DNA of 64,000 nt from contig NC_030386.2 in the NCBI RefSeq assembly GCF_001625215.2, forward strand, positions 15,780,545-15,844,544, given 5' to 3'. Position numbers and translations under genes: made by a program. The notes under the pieces were generated by a model. It made no database searches. It worked only from the letters and a program-made list of their open reading frames with translations, and was not told the DNA's origin. Origin of the DNA: Daucus carota subsp. sativus. Taxonomy: Eukaryota > Streptophyta > Magnoliopsida > Apiales > Apiaceae. Positions 23,731-33,166 of the stretch are shown one piece after another (within the stretch, counting starts at the first letter, position 1; every line of letters begins with the position of its first letter).

Positions 23731-24211
23731 TTTAGAATGAATTTTTCTGTAATTTGGCAGCCAGAATTTGATTAATTTTAATTTATCAAAATTGAATTAG
23801 TTATAATTCTGGATAAAGTCTATAATACTTCAACTGATGAACTAGTGAAATTGTTTCAACTGATGTTTGAAACAATATCCTCTTGTTTTGTTTTTCATTC
23901 AACTGATGACACCAGTTGAAAACGCTTTCAACTGATCTTCATCAGTTGAATAGGAAGTTTAAAGAGGCGCTTATTTCATCCGTTGAAAGCATTATCAGAT
24001 CTGAGCCGTTGAAATTTCTTTTGTCTCTCTCCTACTTTATACACACGATCGTGTGTGTAATTTTTGTAGAGTTAAGTAAGAGTAATTTCTTCTCAACGGT
24101 AATTTCTCAGCCAATCACAGCAATTTTCAGAGAAAGTATTTAAGTGTTTTAATTTATTTTCATTTCTTTTCATCTCACTCTTTCGAATTCTTCAAGCTCT
24201 CTTCTCTTTCT
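23731..24211 (+). other. Sirevirus spacer between pol and extra ORF
   Basis: Non-coding, AT-rich. It contains at least five further copies of the LTR motif in both orientations (CTTCAACTGATGA at about 23829, TTTCAACTGATG at about 23855, TTCAACTGATGACACC at about 23899, TTTCAACTGATCTTCATCAGTTGAA at about 23929-23951, written here as one inverted pair). Two shortened CCGTTGAAA copies follow. The inverted pair could form a hairpin. Confidence 0.7.
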
Positions 24212-24259
24212 GTGCAAAAGCAAGCTCTAATTTTTCTTCAAGCTTTCTCTGTAACTGCA

Positions 24260-27200
24260 ATGGCACCAATGAAGAAGTATATTGCACCAAGTGGGTTCAT
24301 TTATGAGAAGAACAACTTCGCATCATTTGTGGATACTAAGGCAGTAGAGGAGAAAGAGTATCACAAGATGATGGAGTTCATCAAATCAAGCCAGCTCTCT
24401 TATGCTATGCTTGAAGCTCCTACCATCTACCATGAAATAGTGGAGGAGATGTGGACCTCTGCAGAGTTTAATAGTGAGAATGAAACTCTAACCTTCTCTA
24501 TTAATAATGAAACTCATTCTGTTAATGCTGATGTTATGAAAGCATGCTTTAAGATTCCTGAAGACACTGTTTTATCTTTGCCTAGTGATATTCAGTTGGT
24601 TAATTTACTTTATGCCATGAATTATGTTTTGCCAACTGATGCCTTAGGTAAAATAGAAAGAAGAGGTCTTAGGAGAGAATGGAGTTATCTGTGTGATGCA
24701 TTTATTAAGGCATTCTCTGGTAAAATTAGTAATTTTAATGCTCTTACTTCCCAAATTTTACAAATGCTTTACATGTACTTGACTAATGAATATTTCAACT
24801 TTGGTGGTTTGATGATCCAAGAAATTGGGGAGAAACTAGGTGATAAAACTGGTAGACCTAGGAATATTTATTATGTTAGATTTCTCATGATGCTAGCTAA
24901 TCATCTTAATGAAAAGCTAGTTATCACTAACAAGGAAGCCAAGCTTCCTAGTTTTGTGCAGGAAAAGAGAGTCTTTAAAGACCTCTTAAGGATGAATCTA
25001 TACCCCTCCTTGGAGGTGGTGTACCTGCCAATCATGGAGGCTGGAAAGGAGAAAGAGGTACATGGCTTTCCCACTACTCTTTCTCAACCCTCACCTTCTT
25101 TGCTTTCTGCCATCAGGGCTGTTGAAGAGGCCCATCAACAGTCCACACAAGTGGCAAAACCTTCTAAAACCAAATCTTCTAAACCAACCTCAGATGTCTC
25201 CCAAAAGGCATCTGTTGTAAAATCCAAGAAAAACAAACCTGAGGGGAGTGTGATTGGAGGTTGTGAGGGGGAGGGAAAGGGTGAACATCAAAGAAGCCCT
25301 AAGGATAAGGATGGAAAGGTGAGTGCTGCCCAGCCTGGCCACTCTGCAGTCTCCCAAAAGACTGTAGATATTAATATGGAATTAAACACATCCCTAGCAG
25401 CATCCTCCCAAAAGGATGTTGCTATTGAAAATAGTCCCCAACCAGGGACACAGACAAAAAGGGGGAGGGACACCACTTCTTCACCAATCAAAGCTTATGG
25501 GAGAAAGAAGATGAGAAGTGACAAACTTAAGCACTCTGCACACACACAGGCATCCATTCTGGATTTTATGCCTGTAACTTCTCAAAGTCAGATTGATGTG
25601 ACTCCAATAAATGTCGAGTCACAGCCCCCCTCTTCATCTCAACAAATCACCCATATTTATGATCTTACCATCTCTACTACTCAAACACAATCCCCAACCT
25701 CTTCTGTGGATGTGGAATTAATTCACACCACACTTGTAAATTCTCCATCTTTGGATTTCATGGAGAAGCCCCTCTCTGAGATTGATCATCATCATTTTGA
25801 TGATTTGTTGGATCTTTCTCTTCCACTTCCTTCTTCTGTGACAGTGTGTTCTGTGGATTTTCCTTTAAAATCAATCACCACAGACTCAACTATCACAGCC
25901 TCTAAACCTATTTCTTCATTTTCTTCAACTGATCTCATTCATCAGTTGAATAGTGTTTGTCCTTCAACTGATCTGCTTAACAGCTCTCATCAGTTGAATG
26001 CCTCCTCTACTCATGTTTCAACTGATGTCCCTCATCAGTTGACAATTGCTGCTACTTCAATTAATTTACCTCTTTCTACAGCATTTGATCACATGGTAGC
26101 ACAAACACTTCTAGGATTGAGTGAAGTGAGCTATGGAGTGGAGAGGCAACCTAGTGTGCTGGCAAAAGGAGAGGGTGTGGAGAGTCTGGCTATTTCTTCC
26201 AGCCAGGAAAAAGGAGAGGATAAGAGTGACCCTTTAGTAAGGGTAAGTGAGGGAGAGGTAAGTGGTGTGGTGAGCCAAGGGGAGCCCTTGATGCAAGAAA
26301 AGAGAGAAATTGAGAGAAATGCAGGTGTCAATGAAGGGTTTAGTGAACAAGATTTTCAAGCTGAATACAGATCCATATTGGATGGTGTTTCACTAGACCC
26401 TGAGACTTTCACTCATGGGATGTCTTCTATTCAAGACTTTGCCAGATTGGATAATCAAGCAGCTGAGAGGCACCTCAATCTGATTCACACTACATCTTCT
26501 ATGCTTAGAGCAAAGGAGGCACTTACAGCTCTGCCTGCCAATGCTGGAGATGATTTTCATTATGATGATAGTGATGAAGACCTCAATGATGCTCTTGAGG
26601 AATCTCTTGTTGAACAACCTACAACTTCTCTACCCTCCTGGCTCTCCATGCAGTCTGCCAATGCAATTGTTGTTAGCATGGAGCTGCAAAGGCAAGATTC
26701 CACCATTCTTCAACCACAATCTGGAAGCTCATCCTCCCCTTCAGCCATCTCTGCCACTATTGCCAGTCAGGCTCTAGACAACCTCAAGCTTCACAAATAT
26801 CAATCTCTCCATTTTCAGCATGAGATAGAGCATCTAAATTCTCTCATTGCCTCTGTTAAGACTGATCTGACCAAGCAAATTGATGAAAAGCTTTCAGCTA
26901 AAGTCAAATCAGCACTTTCTGAATCTGAGCAAAAGCAACTCCAATTGGAAAAGCAAGTGGAAGTTCTGGAAGGAAATGTCCATATCTTAAACTCTAGAAT
27001 GGAAGAGATGTTGCAGCATCAAAGAATTCAGACTGGACTTCTTCAACATCTTCTTCTTGCCTCTGGTGTTTCACTTCCCAGTCCATCCCCTACACTTGCT
27101 GCTAACAAAAAGGGGGAGAAAGAATTACCAACTCCTGCAGAATTGATCAGCCAAATTCCTCCTCCTTTCCACACTGAAAGGGAAAAGCAGAAGATTGAAA

Positions 27201-28648
27201 GGATGAAAGAATTAGACTCTATTGCAAAGAGAGTGGCTCAGTTGGGCAAGAAATCTTCTGCAGCCACCACAGCTCAAATCTCTTTTCCAACCACAACTAC
27301 AATTCTCAGGGTGATTACACCTGAGATTGTTATTCCTTCCAAGAAAGAAAAGGGTGAGCCATCATTTTTGAATGAGTTCAAGGCCATTCTATTTCCAAAC
27401 AATTGTGGTTACTACAGGCCTGGAAAAGACTCAAGCTCAATCTACTTTCCACTAGCGAGGCCTGACAAAAGTGTATACAAGCTTTTGGGCCAAGAGATCA
27501 AAAGTTACAAAAACTCTACAGATGTGGCTTTAAAAGCTCATTTTGCCATCATCTACAGAGAAGGCCAAAAGCTGTTTATTGGAACTGGCCATCCTCACTA
27601 CTCATTTGCAAAAGCTGAAGAGGTGGCCAGAGAATGTGAAAGAGAGGAGTTTGAATCTCAACTCTCTTTGAATCAAGAAATAGAGGTTGATGAAAGGTAT
27701 GCTATTGAGCTGGAAGAGGAGTTGGCAGCTGAGCTTCAAAATGAGAAAAGATTGCCTCTTGAATCTTCTCCAAAGAAAAAGAGAGTCAAATCTAAAACTA
27801 AGATGCCTGAGGCAGCCAAGAGAAGAGAAGAAGTGCCAGAAAAGCCTATCTCAAAGCCTTCCTATCCAATCACGGACACCACAGTGGTACATCCAGATGT
27901 CAACTTCCATGATGAGCCAATAATGCCAAAGGAGGAGCCAGTTGACTTGGAAGATATCCCAATTCCAGCTTTTCTTGTTCAAGAATCTTCCAAGCCAAAG
28001 AAGAAAGTCAAGTCTGTGGCTAAGAGGATGGCTAACCCTCCTAAACCTCCAAAAGAACCTGAAAATCCTGATGACTATCTCATTATTGCTAACATTGAAG
28101 AAATCTCAGAGTTGGAGCTGGAGCTGGATGATCTTCAAGAAGTAAGAGGAATAGAAGCAACTTCAAAACTACCTGAAAGATTGGTATTCTCTTATAATAA
28201 CAAAGGTGATGTCATCTGGCCTCTTCACAGAGTTCTGAATTCTGAGGGATTCAGCTCTTTAACAAAAATATATGGATCTATGAAGAGAACAGGAGGATTT
28301 ACACCACCTGCAAAGCAAATGGTACTAAAGAGAATCCTTGAGATCAGGAAGGAATGGTCCTCAGATGCTAGTCTGCAAAGAAGGCTGAAAATCCCCTACA
28401 CTGGAAAGAAAATTCACCATGAACCTACTCCAGTCATGGAATTTAGGGACAATCAAGGTGTTAGGAGATTTTTCAGACCTAAAGATCAACTCAAAGTTGC
28501 TAGCTTGAATACTCTGAAGACTCTCCAATCCAAGCTCAACAGACAAGATAGTGATGAAGAATGGTTCTACAGGATCTTTCAGAAACAGATTAATATTCTT
28601 GAAGAAAAACTTAAGTCCAGAAGAAGAAGATCTTCTAGGAACAAGTAA
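24260..28648 (+). CDS. Large extra ORF downstream of pol in Sirevirus
   Basis: The open frame starts at 24212, but the ATG at 24260 (GCAATGGC, a better context) gives 1462 residues. The first 270 residues form a compact region with LSYAMLEAPTIYHEIVEEMW and an FNFGG motif. From memory this resembles a domain found after Copia pol in other asterid genomes. The middle is long, Ser/Thr-rich and low complexity, with a short peptide repeat S-T-D...H-Q-L-N (26,000 region) encoded by the LTR motif. A coiled-coil-like region lies near residues 880-940. The C-terminal third is rich in Lys and Glu and ends with a basic RRRRSSRNK tail. No convincing signal peptide, transmembrane helix or fusion peptide is visible, so calling it an envelope is not supported. 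The frame is uninterrupted although gag and pol are broken. Confidence 0.8.
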   Translation: MAPMKKYIAPSGFIYEKNNFASFVDTKAVEEKEYHKMMEFIKSSQLSYAMLEAPTIYHEIVEEMWTSAEFNSENETLTFSINNETHSVNADVMKACFKIPEDTVLSLPSDIQLVNLLYAMNYVLPTDALGKIERRGLRREWSYLCDAFIKAFSGKISNFNALTSQILQMLYMYLTNEYFNFGGLMIQEIGEKLGDKTGRPRNIYYVRFLMMLANHLNEKLVITNKEAKLPSFVQEKRVFKDLLRMNLYPSLEVVYLPIMEAGKEKEVHGFPTTLSQPSPSLLSAIRAVEEAHQQSTQVAKPSKTKSSKPTSDVSQKASVVKSKKNKPEGSVIGGCEGEGKGEHQRSPKDKDGKVSAAQPGHSAVSQKTVDINMELNTSLAASSQKDVAIENSPQPGTQTKRGRDTTSSPIKAYGRKKMRSDKLKHSAHTQASILDFMPVTSQSQIDVTPINVESQPPSSSQQITHIYDLTISTTQTQSPTSSVDVELIHTTLVNSPSLDFMEKPLSEIDHHHFDDLLDLSLPLPSSVTVCSVDFPLKSITTDSTITASKPISSFSSTDLIHQLNSVCPSTDLLNSSHQLNASSTHVSTDVPHQLTIAATSINLPLSTAFDHMVAQTLLGLSEVSYGVERQPSVLAKGEGVESLAISSSQEKGEDKSDPLVRVSEGEVSGVVSQGEPLMQEKREIERNAGVNEGFSEQDFQAEYRSILDGVSLDPETFTHGMSSIQDFARLDNQAAERHLNLIHTTSSMLRAKEALTALPANAGDDFHYDDSDEDLNDALEESLVEQPTTSLPSWLSMQSANAIVVSMELQRQDSTILQPQSGSSSSPSAISATIASQALDNLKLHKYQSLHFQHEIEHLNSLIASVKTDLTKQIDEKLSAKVKSALSESEQKQLQLEKQVEVLEGNVHILNSRMEEMLQHQRIQTGLLQHLLLASGVSLPSPSPTLAANKKGEKELPTPAELISQIPPPFHTEREKQKIERMKELDSIAKRVAQLGKKSSAATTAQISFPTTTTILRVITPEIVIPSKKEKGEPSFLNEFKAILFPNNCGYYRPGKDSSSIYFPLARPDKSVYKLLGQEIKSYKNSTDVALKAHFAIIYREGQKLFIGTGHPHYSFAKAEEVARECEREEFESQLSLNQEIEVDERYAIELEEELAAELQNEKRLPLESSPKKKRVKSKTKMPEAAKRREEVPEKPISKPSYPITDTTVVHPDVNFHDEPIMPKEEPVDLEDIPIPAFLVQESSKPKKKVKSVAKRMANPPKPPKEPENPDDYLIIANIEEISELELELDDLQEVRGIEATSKLPERLVFSYNNKGDVIWPLHRVLNSEGFSSLTKIYGSMKRTGGFTPPAKQMVLKRILEIRKEWSSDASLQRRLKIPYTGKKIHHEPTPVMEFRDNQGVRRFFRPKDQLKVASLNTLKTLQSKLNRQDSDEEWFYRIFQKQINILEEKLKSRRRRSSRNK

Positions 28649-28780
28649 CTACTCAGTCTAGAGGAGCATAATCATCTGTAAACTTTTCTAACTCTTGTAT
28701 TTAAATTCTGCATTTCATTTTATTAATGTTTTGTTATCATCAAGTGTAGAATTTATGTCTGCATCTTCTCCAGTCATAAA

Positions 28781-28791
28781 TTGGGGGAGAT
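28781..28791 (+). other. Polypurine tract of Sirevirus
   Basis: TTGGGGGAGAT immediately precedes the 3' LTR. It is the usual plant Copia plus-strand primer. Confidence 0.85.
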
Positions 28792-29729
28792 TGTTAGGAA
28801 TCAATAATTTTTGATGATAACATAAACATTTGGTAACATGTCTTACTTAGAATCTTTATCAAATTTCAGTTGTAATTGTTATATTTCTTATCTTTGGGAA
28901 TTATCAACGGATGGGTAGAATAGGATGGCTAATTGTAAATATCCAATGCCATGTAATTTTATCTAAGTGAAGGATATTCAACTGATGAGATGTAACTATT
29001 CAACTGATGAAGACTGGATGATGTTTCAACTGATGAAAATCAAGCATTCAACTGAAGACAAAGTATTCAACTGATGATGCTGAGGAATTCAACTGATGAG
29101 ACTGGAACAGCATTCAACTGATGAAGTTTGTAATTCATTCAACTGATGAGCCCAGCATTCAACTGATGAAGCAAAGAGCGGTTGAAAGTGACTAGAGATT
29201 AAGTCTGACAAATCACATGGATCGAATTACACTAAAATAGACATGGAAGCCTAATTAGGAAAATAAAGAAGAAGCAGAAACATACTTATCTCATGCAATA
29301 CAATCTGGATCAAATCAAGATGATAGTCAAAGATGAAGACATCTCAGAAAGCATGCATAAGACAAAGTTGTGCAGCATTGTTTTTAGATTAGAGTGCATT
29401 TTGTAATCTAGCTAAAAGCTTTGTAAAACTTGGAGTATATAACCAAGTTAGAAGCATCAGTTGAACTTGTTCAAATTACTTGAGAGAAAAATCTGAGAGT
29501 TAGAACTTGTTTGAGTGATGAACCAGCAGCTGTGCGAATTGTAATCAATCCACAGATTCTTCTATATAAAATCTCACGGGTGGATCATTCAATCCACCCG
29601 TATTTTTAAATACTTGGTGTTTCCTGTTTTACTGTGATTAAGTGTATTGTTTCTTGAATCTTTTAATTTGTAAAAGATTGTATTCAACCCCCCTTCTACA
29701 ATCTTTCTTATAGTTGGTGTAAAATAACA
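28792..29729 (+). repeat. 3' LTR of Sirevirus
   Basis: A 938-bp copy of the 5' LTR, including the nine-motif array. It ends ATAACA before the second GCATG duplication (29730-29734). Confidence 0.95.
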
Positions 29730-29734
29730 GCATG

Positions 29735-31998
29735 AATCCATATCGAACTCTAAACTCTAAACACAGTACCTGGCCGGTTCTTTTAACAATTTATAACTTG
29801 CCCCCTTGGTTATGCATGAAGCGCAAGTACATTATGTTGACGTTGCTAATCCGCGGTCCTAAGGAGGCAGGAAATAACATAGATGTTTATCTTCAGCCAC
29901 TTATTGAAGATCTACTGTTATTGTGGAATGAAGGTGAGAGGATATATGATGCATACAGCCAAACAAACTTCACCTTGCGTGCCATGATTTTTTGCACCAT
30001 AAGCGACTTTCCTGGCTATGGAAACCTTTCAGGGTACAGTGTCAAAGGAGCTAAAGCATGCCCGATTTGTGAAGATTCTACGATCGACATTCGCTTACAC
30101 AATTGTAAAAATATATATATATGGGTCATCGTACATTTCTTCCCCTTAACCACCCTTATCGTAAGAGGAAAAATTCTTTTGATGGCACTATCGAGACTCG
30201 AGTGGCTCGTTTACCTTTAACCGGGAAGGAGGTTTTTCAACGAGTCAAAGATATTGATGTTGTGCTTGGGAAGTTATATAAAAAGACAGCATCAAGTAAC
30301 ATTTGGAAGAAGAAATCTATTTTCTGGGATCTTCCATATTGGGAGCACTTGCAAGTTAGGCATTGTCTTGACCTTATGCATATTGAAAAAAATGTTTGTG
30401 AAAGCATTATTGGAACTTTGTTGAATGTACCTGGCAAGACAAAGGATGGCATGAAAGCGAGATTAGACTTACAGGAGATGGGTGTTCGAGTAGAGTTAGC
30501 ACCGCAACAATCTGGTAAACGTACATATCTACCTCCGGCATGCTTCACTCTGTCCAGAAAAGAGAAAATAAGCTTGTGTGAGTGTTTATCTACTGTGAAA
30601 GTTCCATCTGGATATTCCTCGAACCCTAAAAATTTTGTCTCAATGAAAGATTTGAAGCTGGTAGGTATGAAGTCACATGATTGTCACGTCTTAATGCAGC
30701 ATCTGCTTCCAGTTGCAATACGAGGCATATTGCCCAAGCACGTGAGACTAGCTATCACGAAACTATGCTTCTTCTTCGATGCTATATGCAGTAAGGTCAT
30801 TGATCCCATGACTTTAGACAAACTGCAAGCTGACATTATTGTCACACTTTGTGAATTAGAAATGTATTTTCTGCCCTCATTCTTTGACATAATGGTGCAT
30901 TTGGTAATTCATCTTGTGAGAGAGGTTAAAATTTGTGGTCCTTTGTACATGCGCCAAATGTATCCTTTCGAGAGATTCTTGTGTTTCTTAAAAGCATATG
31001 TGAGAAACCGACGTCTACCTGAAGCCAGTATAGTTGAAGGCTATACGGTTGAAGAAACTATTGGATTTTGCACGGACTATCTAGCATCCACAGATCGAGT
31101 TGGAATTCCAACATCTCGTCATGAAGGAAGACTTCAAGGTCAGGGTACGTTGGGACATAAAATGATATCTCCTAGTGCTGAAATGCTTGACAGAGCCCAT
31201 TTATTCGTATTGCAGCACATGACTGATGTTCATCCCTACTTACAAGAGCACTTGGCTGAGATTCAACAACAGCATCCTTCTAAGAGTGGGAAATGGGTTA
31301 CAAATGAACACAATCGATCATTTGTTAAATGGTTTAGAGATCGAGTGATGTTTCGATATTCATCAAGTCATTCTTCCGTTTCTAATACGGTTAAATGGCT
31401 ATCATATGGTCCTGACATGCCAGTGAGATCTTACCAAGCATATGATGTTAATGGGTATAGTTTCTATACACAATGTCAAGATCAAAAGAGCATTATGCAG
31501 AACAGTGGAGTATGTGTTGAAGCTTCTTCCACAGAATTTGATAGAGGCAATTCCATGACATCACGAGATATAAAGAAGTCATACTATGGGGTGATTGAAG
31601 AAATTTGGGAGCTTGACTACAGAGAATTCAAGGTTGCTCTATTTAGATGTAAATGGTTTGATATCAAGCGTGGTGTCCGGGTGGATGACTCGGGTTTCAC
31701 TTTAGTAGACCTTGCTCGATTTAGCCATGAGGATGACCCATTCATATTCGCCACACAGGTTAACCAGGTTTTCTATGTTCGAGACCCCGCTGATGCTAAG
31801 TGGTCCATTGTTCTTCAAAGTAAGCGACGCATCGTTGGAATTGATAATGTGGAAGACGAGGAGGAGTATAATCAATTTGACGATAATCCCCCTTTCTCCA
31901 GTGGTATGCAAATGACCACATTGAAGGAAGAAAATTTATGTATAAATTACGCACGCAATGACCATGACGAAGGTGTATGGATTGAGGGTCAACGATGA
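29735..31998 (+). pseudogene. TNP2-like CACTA transposase, 3' half
   Basis: Continues the transposase after the Sirevirus with the conserved HSTWPV, YNLPPWLCMK and PGYGNLSG-type blocks of Transposase_21. A frameshift lies in an AT dinucleotide run at 30107-30120, consistent with two extra bases; the frame from 30121 continues with MGHRTFLP. Next come a DLPYWEHL and LDLMHIEKNVCE block (end of Transposase_21), the DUF4218 region (SHDCHVLMQHLLPVAIRG, YPFERFLCFLKAYVRN) at about residues 170-330 of this frame, and a DUF4216 region near the C terminus (YYGVIEEIWELDY, FRCKWFD). Together with 16025-17029 this is a complete TNP2 domain set broken by one insertion and one frameshift. Confidence 0.92.
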
Positions 31999-32069
31999 AT
32001 TCCTCAAGTTCCTGCCCGGAAAGGTAATAAGTGTTAAATCATTCAAATACTTGGAGAAGTTGGTTAAAA

Positions 32070-32333
32070 TTAAATAAATATGCTTTATTTAGAGCAGTAT
32101 TTTGATCTTTGCCCCTTAGTTTAATCTGCCTCTGCGAGCATTGTTAAAGACCACTTCTTTTCTAGAGCTAACAGAAAAGTTATGTTGTAATGTTGCCAAT
32201 TATTAGAAGGAAGAGCCGTTGAGTTACTAAATTTGTGTAATATGCTTTATTTAGAGCAGTATTTTGATCTTTGCCCCTTAGTTTAATCTGCCTCTGCGAG
32301 CATTGTTAAAGACCGCTTCTTTTCTAGAGCTTA
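32070..32333 (+). repeat. Direct repeat of about 93 bp between the CACTA genes
   Basis: The block starting ATATGCTTTATTTAGAGCAG and running to CTTCTTTTCTAGAGCT occurs at 32078-32170 and again at 32240-32332, with one clear base difference. It lies in the non-coding stretch 31999-33166 between TNP2 and the second gene, which otherwise holds only AT-rich sequence and a TA microsatellite at about 32923-32961. Confidence 0.85.
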
Positions 32334-32921
32334 GAAGTTTGTGCTTTGACACTTTCGTAAGTGCTCCTTTATATGCACTTTTATTGTTTAGTTACTTCTA
32401 TGTATGTGTACATTTTTTTCCATCTGTTGTGCTTGTGTGTGCGCTCTACTTGTATGTGATTTCTTGATATGGATTTTTTTATACAAGGCAGGAATGCGTG
32501 CTTTAATCTAGCAACTTCCCTAAAATTGATATTTGGTCTGCCTTGAGTGCCCCAATTTTTGTCAGTTAAATGATCTTGAAACCTTGATATTATTAGGCTG
32601 CTATGTTTATTAAGATGCCTGATTAAGTGAAAAGGCAGCCCAGCTTTCTTTCAGTACTCATAGAACAACTAACGACTTTCAACTATATTAATTTTCTAGT
32701 AAATCTCTATATATTGGTTTGCAACCATTAAGCTTAATTACCAGTAATTTGTTCTGGTTCTGACTATTATAAATGCTTTGCCTACGCTCCCTGGTTAGTT
32801 ATTTCTGTATCCCCTTGCACAGATATCAAACTCCAAGTATCCTCAAAACCTGTAAATAATTAAAAATAAAAAGATCTGGTCTTGAAAAATAAGACTCATT
32901 CAGTAAAACCCTCTAGAAAAA

Positions 32922-32965
<44 letters not shown>

Positions 32966-33166
32966 CAAATCACAAGTATTACTTTGTATTCAGTCACTTG
33001 TACCTGTGTATTCAGTTTTCTAGATGAACTAATTTTGTAGAACTATTACCTTGCTTTCTGGTTGTTCTAATATTCTTCTAAACTTGTGGATACATATATG
33101 GATTGCTTTCATTTGGCCAGAAATAGCAGAATAGTTACTTATTCATTTTTGTTGCAGGTAATAGTC

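Larger units (their letters stand above)
17030..29729 (+). mobile_element. Sirevirus-type Ty1/copia LTR retrotransposon
   Basis: A 12.7-kb element with LTRs of 939 and 938 bp (TGTTAGG...ATAACA), a GCATG duplication (17025-17029 and 29730-29734), an initiator-tRNA-Met primer site and a polypurine tract. The order is gag, protease, integrase, RT, RNase H, then a large extra frame of 1463-1478 codons downstream of pol. That layout, with the long gag and the late extra frame, is characteristic of sireviruses. By eye the LTRs differ at about a dozen sites (roughly 1%), so it is older than the Athila-like element but still young. It is defective: gag is frameshifted and integrase has lost a catalytic segment. 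Confidence 0.95.

Noticed and set aside
24212-28648. Calling the extra Sirevirus ORF an envelope protein
   Set aside because: No convincing signal peptide, transmembrane segment or fusion peptide; position after pol is not enough.
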